Assembly: GCF_019578655.1 (NCBI RefSeq)
Contig: NC_063265.1
Span: forward strand, 10,698,501-10,762,500
DNA length: 64,000 bases
Source of the DNA: Ricinus communis
Taxonomy: Eukaryota; Streptophyta; Magnoliopsida; Malpighiales; Euphorbiaceae
Reading direction: 5' to 3'
The notes under the pieces were generated by a model. It searched no databases, was not told the DNA's origin, and saw only the letters and a list, made by a program, of their open reading frames with translations. Shown piece after piece: positions 45,801 through 61,990 of this stretch; the stretch's first letter is position 1, and each line of letters begins with the position of its first letter. Position numbers and translations under genes: made by a program.

Positions 45801-46560
45801 CCAGAATCAAGGATGGAGGAGAAAAGGAAGCTAAAGATGTTACACAACATAAATTAAAATTCTTGTGGAAAAGACATAAGCGGTCTGGCAAATCAAAAGA
45901 AAAAGAGAAAAAGGGGAAAAGTAGGCAAAGAAGGTCATCTTAAAGTCTAAACCCTTGCAAGAAATGATATGAAACCATTTACTGAAAATGACACAAAAAT
46001 ATTTTTGGAATCTTATGCTTTTGAAGATTCTATACAATGAAAATCCAATAATCTAGACAAAAGAGCCCCACTATCATTATCACTTACTCATGAGAGAAAA
46101 TAGTATTTACAATAACTAATAGTGGCCTGATTTTAGTCCACTAGAGAGTGTTGTGTGTGTATAGAAGAACGAATTCCATTTGGGATTTTATCATCTTGTG
46201 TCTTGAAAGGACTAATCAAGAAGCTTACAAGAACCAAAATAAAAAGAAAAAAAAAGGTAAAGGACAAAAACTTTTACATAAATACACTTTTCTTTTTTGC
46301 TACATCAGAATTGAAAAGGAGAAACTTTTGAGAAGGGCAATAGAATCAGAGGAAAAATTAGAAAGAAATGCATGAAGAAAGTGACAAACACAACGTACCT
46401 GTATGGAACTAGTGGTTGGTAAGAGCTAAGCAGATAAGGTGAGAATGAGAGAGAGGGAGGCGGCTAGTTATAGTTATAGTGTTGGGAAGGTGGTGGATTG
46501 AGCTTATGCTTATCTTCTTCTTGTAGCAGTAGCAGAAACAAAGAAGAGAGGTTCGTTTTG
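42856..46560 (-). other. Probable intron-containing 5' leader of the threonine aldolase gene
   Basis: On the minus strand the first coding exon is preceded by an acceptor TTTTCAG at 42861, only five bases above the ATG, so at least one leader intron is expected. A leader-like C/T-rich stretch at about 46560-46399 ends in a strong donor CATACAG|GTACGT. A second candidate exon is about 43539-43428 (acceptor ATGCAG, donor GCAGAG|GTAAAC). If both are used, the leader spans 3.7 kb. No other gene is recognised in 43.0-46.4 kb, and 44.5-45.5 kb is plain AT-rich DNA. Confidence 0.45.
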
Positions 46561-47164
46561 GCTTCTGCTGCTTATTTTGGAATGATAACTTCCAACGTCG
46601 CTCTGACATGGCAGATATGTAACATCAAATTTCAATTTAACAAATATTTCATTGACATGTCTAATCAATAAGAAGTGATACTCGTACGTCTCTGAGTGAG
46701 CCCTGAGCAACATTAGCGGTTAAACTATTAATTTGCTGTAGATTATAGCATTTCACTTTAATTGAATAACATTAGTGAATTACAGCACACTACCTGAAGA
46801 TCAAACATGACATAACAGTTCCTCAATCTAACAACAGTTGCACCGTACCGTACATTATGACCAGATTTTTTGTCACCTGGTCCCTTCTGGCATTTGTAAA
46901 AAGAACAAAACGATTGGCATACATGTCCCAGTCCTGGAAAAAATTACAGAATGGACAAATTATGGGAACGCTACCCAGAAGTCCCTGACTACCCACTGCA
47001 ATAATTCCACAAAGGGACTCCCAATACAAACTCTTCATTCCCAGGCTCCAATGTTCCCGGAAGTTATTGTCACAAAAGTTCCAGAAGATTTTCCGGGACC
47101 TTCAAGCTTTCCTTTTTCACCTGTGTACATTCCACTTCTCCTCATTCATTCCAGCTGTCATCTG

Positions 47165-53699
<6,535 letters not shown>

Positions 53700-56600
53700 T
53701 TATCGATAATATGATCCCAAAATGTAGAGGATGACAGCTGAGGAAGTTGTGACTATCAGTTCCTGCAGATGAAAACATGTTAATAGGGTTAATACAATGA
53801 ACACCACTAGATAGAAAAGCATAGACAGTCGAGCATCATGTTTTGTGTATATGGATCAGTAGTTTATCCAAATGGGATGATTACTGGCAGTTTAGTGGCT
53901 TACCAGGAGATTAAGTGGTAGCCTATTTCAAATAACATAACCATATACATTGAAGTGGAAAACTACTTCCAAAAGCAATCATGAAAGTCTATTAAATAGA
54001 CAGACCAAATATTCAAGTTGTACCAAAGAAAATTTGTTCGTAACCGTAGATAAACAGTCGCCAGTCCCTAATCACAAGCTTTCATGCCAGTCCTAATCCT
54101 CATTGACTTACATATTATATAAATAAATCAATCCATAACTTCTTCAGATTTAAACATAATCTTCAAAGTCTGTTGTTCGCAATAATAGAACAAATCCATT
54201 ACCTGATTATTGAATAGGAAAACAGGTATATAACTGCCAATGAACTCTATCAAATTCAAAATACCAGTGTATGCCTGCAACATATAATCCAAAGGATACC
54301 ATCAGTAAGGACACAGACAAGAATCGCCAAGTACAGAATCAGAGCACTTATAATGATTAAGAACACAGGAAAAGCACCAGTTTAAATTGGCACAAGCTAA
54401 CTTATTTATCATAGGGCATCATCAGATTTGAGAATAAATTGGATGAAGGCAATTTAGGTAGACCAAGATAAATTGATTCCCCTTGGATACAAAAGCTTGC
54501 CAATGCCTATTAATATAAGCTCATCATCCATCTAACATAAAAGTTCATCATGCAGATAAAGTGGAAGTTAAATATTATATAAGTACGCATGAAAAACAAA
54601 TGGTAATTTTAGCAAATTTCTTTAAACCATTTGAAAGATGAAAAAATGAAGTAAATATTCCAATTATGCAGCAGACCAAAAGCAATTCAAATAGGGTTTG
54701 CCTATCTTGATGAGATATAATAGTTCATAGTAAGTAGATTAAGTCCGCTTTTTTAGGGGCAGAAATACATTGTGTCTTTATTCACAGAAAACTCTCAGCA
54801 GTTTATGAGTTTTCAGCAAAATTTTGTTTCATTTTTAAAATAATTATGGTAATACACCTGCAACGAAACAATATAGTATATTATTTGATAAAAAAAATAA
54901 TATGTTAACTTTAGCCTCATTTTCTAGAAAATTTGGCCTCCTCAGAAGCTCTAGGTCTCCCCCTGCTTGCTTGTAATGACACTATATTGTAAAACATGAA
55001 TAATTCTTTTTCCTCCCCATGCTATTCTATAACAAACATTCTGATAGCCCAAAACAATACTTTAAATTTTAAGAACTAAAGATGAAGTCTAGGCGCATAA
55101 TAATAGGACCAATCAGATAAGCTTCGGACCTGGTAGTCTATTAGCATTCTATTCCAAGATATACCAAGTTGGAAAAATGGCAAGCATACCAGAGACGCAA
55201 AAGCAATACAGCCAAAAACTAGTGCAAGAGAACGAAGTAGACGCTTTCCCATTCGCAGTGCCCGCCCATCATCTTCACCATCTTCCTGCAGGCAAGATCA
55301 TCTCCAACAGTTCAAGGATCAAACATGGAATTAGAGTATGTAAAACTTGTTAAGGCACTTCCATGTCTCGTTAGATTGAAAAAGGTTGTAAGTTTCACTT
55401 ACTGTAAAAGTTGGAGATACTGAAGGTTCAAAGGACTTTAACTTCTCAAAGATTCGATATACAAATGCAAAAGCCAAAAATTGCAAAGGTTTATAATCAG
55501 CATTTCTTTTGATAAGAATCCAAGCTACCTGCAGAAAGACAAGGGCAGGATGAGGATGATTATCTGCTATAGAATAAAACTGATCCCTGGGTCTGAAATA
55601 TCCATTTTTAAGTTAAGGCAGTAGAGAAGCATGCTACCACTAAAAAAGGTTCTAATCCATTAAGCAGAAAATGGCAAACTAGCATCTGTATCAGAACATC
55701 AAATAAGATATGAAGCTCTACTTGTCACTTCAATCATTTAACTACCTCGGCCCTGTATAAATTACAATTATGGGCAATACCACCATGTAAGAGATTGAAA
55801 TTTTTGTGGCCATTTTCTTTGAAAATGTATATAATCTTGAGGGATGCAGAAAACACCAAGTACGCCACAAAATTCCAGTAATATTGCAGACAGCAAACAC
55901 ACAGGATGGGCTCAAAGTTGGGATGCTTACAAATGCAGCAGATATTGCCAAGTTGATGCGCATATCTTGGACACTGGACTTGGCAAACCTGAAAACATAT
56001 TGGAAATAAAGATAAGGGCATATAGTAGTACAAAGAAATTATAGAATGCTACTTAAGAAGTCACAATGTAATACATAGCGGAAAAAGATCAGAGTTAAGT
56101 TTTTTGATGACTAAATAAACATGGAGCTCAGGATACCAACTTCAAATCAAAAGAAAACAGCACACACAAAATATTCTCCCAATAAGTTCATCCATAATGA
56201 TGAGCAAAACTCTTTCCATTATTTCACTAACAAGTAAACGCCACCCTCTCCATGCAGCCATGGTGAGTAAACCAGTTTGCTCTAGGTAACTACAATCGCC
56301 AATTTAATCAATTTCACCATCAGGTTTTATCCACAATGATATCAGGAATCAGAAACTACATATACATAAAAAAAAAGGAGGTAAATATTTATTATATGTG
56401 CAGAAAATCTTCTCATAGAAATTGTAAGACCTTGGTCCCCATGGTACAATTGGCTGCTTATCAGCATATTTTATGTCCTTTGAAACCTGCATTTTTACAA
56501 AGAGGTGCAAGGATAATCACTAAGCGATAAATATTGAAATTTTGGATTTCAGAATAACAACAACACATCTCTAATAAGAAAGCGTTTAAAATTTCTAAGA

Positions 56601-57967
56601 GAACTGTCAGAAGAATTATGCACAAATTTATTGAGTAAAATAATCCCTTTTTCTAAGCTTTAGAGGACAAACACATAGCATTATCAGCACTAAAATAAAA
56701 TCCTCTGCGGAGTTTCAAATTAGGTATTTTAGTGACATAGATTTTCCTTTTGTGCTAATCAACGAAATACCAATTAAGCAAAAAAAATTTGATAAACAAT
56801 AATATAAAAGCACCATTGCTATTAGGCCATCATTCTAGTTACTAAGTTTTAAGGTTAAGCACCCAGCTAAGAATCAAACTATAGACCACTTTTGACATCA
56901 AGTGATTTATCACCCATCAGCTCAAGAAAGTTAACATAATAACAATTGAAAAATCCAAGATCATACCTTAAATGAGCCATACGCCATACCCTTCTTCCGA
57001 CTAGTTAATTGTGACATCATCAGTTTATCATATGCCTTCTCAAGCTGGAAGTGACACAGATATACCACAACATCCACAAAGTAAATTTTGAATAAACCAC
57101 ACAAGCACAAATAAAGGAAAAAAGTTATAAACAGGAAATTGTCTTCATATCAAGAGAGAGTTAGAGATTAGCAAGATACCCACCCGAGCAGTAGTTGCTT
57201 CATCACCTATCATCTCAGCTTCTTTGCGCTTTTTTGTATATTTTGCCTTGACCACGTCAAACCCCTCGATGGAGCTCACACCAAGGACCTGAAATACCCT
57301 AAAATAATTCAAAAAAGAAAAAGGAGGAAAAAGTATAACCATATACTAGTGAAAAAAGAATTTACAACTATAAAGTCCCCAGGGTAAACCAAGAATCATC
57401 CAATGTAACCTCATAGGGGTTTAGGTCGCTGTCTGGACTGGAGCTTCCTGCTGCAGATGCAGCAGCACAAACCAGCTTTTTATTCTCCGGAGATGTCCTC
57501 AAAAATCTGAAAAAGTTCAGCAGATTGCCTCTAGAGTCATATTCTTCAAATGCAATTTAATCAAGACCCTCGAAGAAGTTTCTACAATACAGTAATAACT
57601 TAAGGTCTTGCTCTATCTAAATCTACACATATTCGATACTTAAATTTTAATATTGATATTATCCAAAAAAGATAAAAGTAACTAATATTGACTTGCAAGT
57701 TCTTGAGTAATGGAATATAAATCAATTCCATAGAAGTTAATCTAAGAATCGTCACTGCATAAATTAAGCTTCACTACATGAACAGGGCTTGTTAAGAAGT
57801 GTCAAAAAGACATAAGAAATTCAATGCAGAATTTAAAGTTTTCCAAAAAGACTAATTTACCTGACAAAGGGAGGTGGTAATACTGAAAGCGAACGCTTGA
57901 GATTCGAATTCCTCAACGCAAGTTGAGGTTTAGGGCAATTCAAGATATTTGAGATGGCCAAAGCCAT
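53700..57967 (-). CDS. CPP1: Chaperone-like protein of POR1 (CPP1), chloroplast J-like membrane protein, ten exons
   Basis: Exons (minus) are 57967-57861, 57506-57410, 57288-57184, 57044-56967, 56486-56431, 55988-55931, 55528-55403, 55285-55190, 54274-54203 and 53762-53700; all phases close to 285 residues. The first ~50 residues (MALAISNILNCPKPQLALRN and on) are Ser/Leu/Arg-rich with few acids, a good chloroplast transit peptide. A J-like domain begins NPYEVLGVSSIEGFDVVKAK and continues KYTKKRKEAEMIGDEATTAR; the HPD motif that stimulates Hsp70 is absent, as in the family. Three to four hydrophobic segments follow (INLAISAAFVAWILI; FLAFAFVYRIF; SLALVFGCIAFASLAYTGIL; LIVTTSSAVILYILGSYY). In Arabidopsis CPP1 sits in plastid membranes and stabilises protochlorophyllide oxidoreductase, and so supports chlorophyll synthesis. 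Upstream, a telo-box-like AACCCTAAA lies ~55 bases above the ATG. Confidence 0.93.
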
Positions 57968-58018
57968 TGCTTTGACTGTGTGCGACTATTTGGAAAGGTA
58001 ATTAGCACGGAATTTGAG

Positions 58019-58027
58019 TTTAGGGTT
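58019..58027 (-). promoter_or_regulatory. Telo-box-like motif above CPP1
   Basis: The minus strand reads GAACCCTAAAC here, a permutation of the telomeric repeat CCCTAAA, about 52-60 bases upstream of the CPP1 start codon. Role inferred from motif and position. Confidence 0.5.
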
Positions 58028-58029
58028 CT

Positions 58030-60046
58030 TGGAAGGGTTCTGATGATATCCGTCGTGTCTAATTCCGAAATTCAAGTCCGGGGAATCCAATTACCGGGAA
58101 ATTCTTTTTCTCTTTTAATTTTCTTTTATAATATTTTAGAAGGTAACTTATATATATTTATTTATGTGTATAATTTTTTATGTATAAAATTATTATTTTA
58201 ATAATATATATTTATTTTTAACAAGTAAAATTTAAATTTATTAGTAATTTTATTTTTTATTAATTTATTAACTAATATGTTATACTCTTAATTAAAGATA
58301 TATTTTAATTTTAAAAATATATATTAATAATAAATTAATTATTTAATTAGCAGTAATTATTTTTAATTAAATATAATTATTTTAATATTATATTAATTAA
58401 TTTTTTAATTTTTAATTAAAATTATGTTAATAACTAATTTATATATTATTTTTAAATTATTATAAATTAATATTAAATATTAAATAAATAATTAAATTAT
58501 ATTTATAAATTTAGTTTTATAATTAAAATAATAATAATAATAACAAAACGTAAATATGAAAATATGCAACCCTGAATATAACAAGAGTGATATGTCAAAT
58601 ATTAAATTATACCAACTCCCAAGTCACGTGTCACTTTTTTCAGTCCATGTCGGCTCATCGTGTTAGGTGGCAGATTGAACGTTTCATGTTTCGACATGTG
58701 TTAAACTTGGAGATGACATGTTATCATGTTTGTCACATGTAGGCATCTTTATTTATTTTTTGAAGGGAGGTGCAGTGATTCATTTTATATTACTCTGTTT
58801 TCAGTGAAAGTTAATGATAAACTAAAATTACTTTCTAAAACATAATTAACTCCAACAATAGTTCAATAAATTATCAAAATCCCTACTAACTCTTTTTCTC
58901 TTTATCAGCATAATATCATCATTCTTTTCAATTTATTTTAATGTAATGCACGAAAGATAATTTCAAAATAATTGATTTTAATTGTATTTAGCTAAATAAT
59001 TATTTTATAGAAAAATAAAATTGATTGCATTCCAATTTTATAGTGAGAAAGAATTTATAACTTATAGTAACAAATTAAAATCTAATTCATTATCTCTTTT
59101 AGTTTTATAACTATAATTAAAAATTAAAATCTTAATTATTTTTTTTTCTTTTCCTTTAGACCTATTCAATATTAAGCACACCAAATTTGATACAACTTAA
59201 AATTTTTAAGTTTAAGCTCAAGGTATATTCAGCTCGGACCAGCTGTATGAGTTTAAAATTTTAATCAAATCCGATTGTCATAAAAAATATTTAAAAATAA
59301 TTATCTTATAACTTTTGAGCTGAATTTTATTAGATGAGTCTAAAAAATTAGATCCATCCGATAAGTAATTAAACTTTTTTAGAATTTAAGCCCAAAAGAA
59401 CCTAAAGCAAGAATACATATCTAAATTCGAAAATTTTTTAATATTTTGAACGCATAGGATTATTTTTTTTTTTATATACTATGCATGAGTGATGGATAAT
59501 TCAAAGAGAAGGGAATGAAATGGATGAAGAATGAGTTATCATTATGTTTAACTATTTATTTAGTTTTTTAAGAATTCTCCTTCCTTCCATTTGAGAAATA
59601 TGAAATTAATTACACACTAATTTAGAGTGTAGAAATTCTCAATTAACATAAAATAATTAAAATATATATATAAAGTCTTTTTATCCTTTTATTTTAATAA
59701 TAACAAAAATGATAACTCTCTTATATAAATTGTAAGTTTTCTTTCATTATGTATATTTTTATGCATTTTATTGTAAATATTATAATTAATTAAAATTTGT
59801 AAAGTTTGTATGTATTTTATTATGCAATGATATATTTCTTTTGAAGTTTATACATCAACTTGGGGATTTTCTGTCTCTTAATAATTATTATTTTATTTTC
59901 CTCTCTCATTCAAACAAATTTTAGATATTTTATATAACCAAACATTTTTCTCAATTTCCTTTAACTCTCTTTCCTTCCATTTAAGTGACATTTCCTTTCC
60001 CTCCCCTCTATATTTCAGAAGAAGGAAATTCTCAAAGAGCACCAAA
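58030..60046. other. AT-rich spacer between CPP1 and the tRNA
   Basis: No coding exon on either strand. About 58.14-58.55 kb is nearly pure A/T. 59.2-59.45 kb contains degenerate repeat-like sequence with GCTCGGACCAGC-type words. A modestly GC-richer part at 58.6-58.75 kb has several ACGTG/ACATG words and may be the distal CPP1 promoter. Nothing else is recognised. Confidence 0.6.
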
Positions 60047-60119
60047 ATTCGCGTGGCCTAATGGAAAAGGCGCTCCCCTCCAGAGCGGGAGATTGTGGGT
60101 TCGAGTCCCATCGTGAATG
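60047..60119 (+). tRNA. tRNA with tRNA-Arg body but CCA anticodon (possible pseudogene)
   Basis: A 73-base cloverleaf fits. Acceptor ATTCGCG (60047-60053) pairs with CGTGAAT (60112-60118), discriminator G. The D-arm is GCC/GGC with loop TAATGGAAAA. The anticodon stem is 60073-60077/60085-60089 with one C-C mismatch and one T-G pair, and its loop CTCCAGA places CCA at 60080-60082. The T-arm is GTGGG-TTCGAGT-CCCAT. The A box (TGGCCTAATGG) and B box (GGTTCGAGTCC) are intact, and CCAAAA lies directly upstream, as in plant tRNA genes. The D-arm and the AGATTGTGGGTTCGAGTCCC part are typical of eukaryotic tRNA-Arg, whereas anticodon CCA would read the Trp codon UGG. No tight T-run terminator follows until about 60172. 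No intron is needed. It may be transcribed, but the stem mismatch favours a drifting copy. Confidence 0.65.
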
Positions 60120-60436
60120 CCCAGCCATTCCAGCAAATTATGGAAGGAATATAATATATTTGTATAGCAACTTTTTACCAAGAGTTGCAGGCAAAGGCCA
60201 GATAAATTAATCCGTCATTATCAAGCGATTTTATTTTTTCTTTCCTCAGTGAAATCTGCATATCCCCTTGCAATAAACAGATGCAAAGTAACCAGGCTAC
60301 TACATTCATTAAATCCCAGTGATGAAGAATTTAAAACTAATGACACTATCCCAAGGCATTATTTTGTATACATTATTGTGAACAGAAAAGAGACATATAT
60401 AATTACAAAGGAAAAGAAAAATCACTAACCCCCAAA

Positions 60437-61305
60437 TTAATTTCCATGCATTTCTCTGGAGTTTCCTGCTTTGATGAAGAGGTCATACCAATAATCCATG
60501 TCGTTTACAGCACTAAAACCATTGATTGCTGCTTCCACTGTTGTTGCCCTTGAGCCCAGCAGTTCTTGAGATGGCTCTTGTGGGGAAACTAGTGCATGGT
60601 CATGTGGATGATCCTTTGTCTGATGGGTGCAAAAAGTTACAGGGTGTAATGATCTTGCATTCTCAATAATTTCCCTTTTTGATGTTCTGGTGCAGTGGTC
60701 GTTAGAGCTACTTGTGCTTGGGGTAGGAAAACTCTCTTGAGATAGTTTCTTCTTTATGTGGGTGTGCCAGTAATTCTTGATCTCATTGTCTGTTCTTCCT
60801 GGTAATTTTGCAGCAATCGCAGACCATCTTGGGAGCCAATTTACAAAAGGTATTAATTATTTAAGACATCACCAGTGGTCTTAAAGCAAGAAATGAAAAA
60901 TGAAGAAAAGAAACGGAACAGCTAAAATCACATATATGCATACCTATTTCCAAGAAGCTGATGTAGTTTAATGATAGTTTCTTCTTCTTCACTGCTGAAG
61001 TTTCCTCGTTTAATATCTGGCCTCAGGTAGTTTATCCATCTAAGCCTGCAACTCTTTCCACACCTTAATATACCTAAATGGATAGAGGAGCAGTTTCAAG
61101 TTTGTATTTTCCCAAGAAATTCTAGTGTAGTGTTTCAACAGAAAATTAATCACCCACGTTTCTGTGTGTTACCTGCTTGCTTGGGCAGTGCTCGCCAGTT
61201 GCTATGGCCATACCGTTGAATGTAAGAAACCAAGATTTGATCTTCTTCAGGCGTCCATGGTCCCTTCTTCAAACCCATCTTTTCACAGCAAGGTATCCTC
61301 GCCAT
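60437..61305 (-). CDS. R2R3-MYB transcription factor, MYB13/14/15-like (subgroup 2), three exons
   Basis: Exons (minus) are 61305-61173, 61073-60944 and 60827-60437, giving 217 residues with introns at the usual R2R3-MYB positions. R2 is [20 protein letters not shown] with tryptophans in [12 protein letters not shown] and [16 protein letters not shown]3 is [33 protein letters not shown] and [17 protein letters not shown]. The start [17 protein letters not shown] resembles subgroup 2 (MYB13/14/15). The C-terminus is short and ends near [20 protein letters not shown], similar to the FW-type end of that subgroup. These nuclear activators regulate cold responses and stilbene/lignin-type phenylpropanoid genes in other plants. 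An upstream in-frame ATG at 61368 would add 21 residues foreign to the family, so 61305 is chosen. Exact ortholog not determined. Confidence 0.92.
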
Positions 61306-61462
61306 TTTTTGATCTCTCTCTGTTTCTATTTTCTTCAAATTGCTAAAAGCTTTCCTCTTAACGTTCAAGGAAACGGTCCAACAATTGCATGGTTTTCAAA
61401 AGTAAAGCCTACCCTTTTCGTTTTTCTCTCTTGTCTTTCTATTTAATTACTAATTGGTGCCT

Positions 61463-61481
61463 TAGTGATCTTTGATCACTA
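61463..61481. promoter_or_regulatory. Perfect 8+3+8 palindrome upstream of MYB
   Basis: TAGTGATC-TTT-GATCACTA is a perfect inverted repeat about 160 bases above the MYB start codon, on the promoter/leader side. It could be a dimeric factor site or chance. No known plant element matches exactly from memory. Confidence 0.35.
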
Positions 61482-61710
61482 GAAATGGACAGTCGATGAA
61501 CTCTTCAACTCTCTCACCTTGCTTGATCTTAAAGTATGTGACGATATCCTGTTGTCACACTTAATTTTCAATATCTTTTCATTAGCTATTGTTAGACTAA
61601 TGACCAATTAGATACTACACAGTTGATTCTTCCAAAAATCAAAAGTAATTAACCACTATTCTCCTAAAGGCTCCTAATAAATAGATTTTGAAAAATTATC
61701 ATTTAAATAA

Positions 61711-61990
61711 TATTCCCTCCATTCCAAAAAAATAATTCATTTTCAATTTTTATACAGATTAAAGGATATAAACTCTTTTAGTTAATCCACTATTTCTCTA
61801 ACATACCTTATTAAACTTTTTATAGAAACTACAATTTCAATCGAAATTAATTGCATGTGATAATATCTATATTAATTAATAAATAATATATTTGATAATT
61901 ACTTGCTGAATTAATAACTAAAAAGGAAAAGATTGACTATAATTTTAGACGGACTAAAAGAAAAAAATTATATTTTTGGACGAAAAGTAA
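61711..61990. mobile_element. Stowaway-like (Tc1/mariner) MITE
   Basis: The left end reads TTCCCTCCATTCCAAAAAAA after a TA. The complement of the right end reads TTACTTTTCGTCCAAAAATA, also next to TA. This is the CTCCCTCCGTCCCAAAA type of end known from Stowaway MITEs, in degenerate form. Length about 280 bp, no coding capacity, AT-rich interior. Confidence 0.6.

Noticed and set aside
53700..57967. CPP1 considered as a true DnaJ co-chaperone
   Set aside because: The J-like segment has no HPD motif and the gene has several membrane segments, which fits CPP1/CDF1 rather than a classical J protein.
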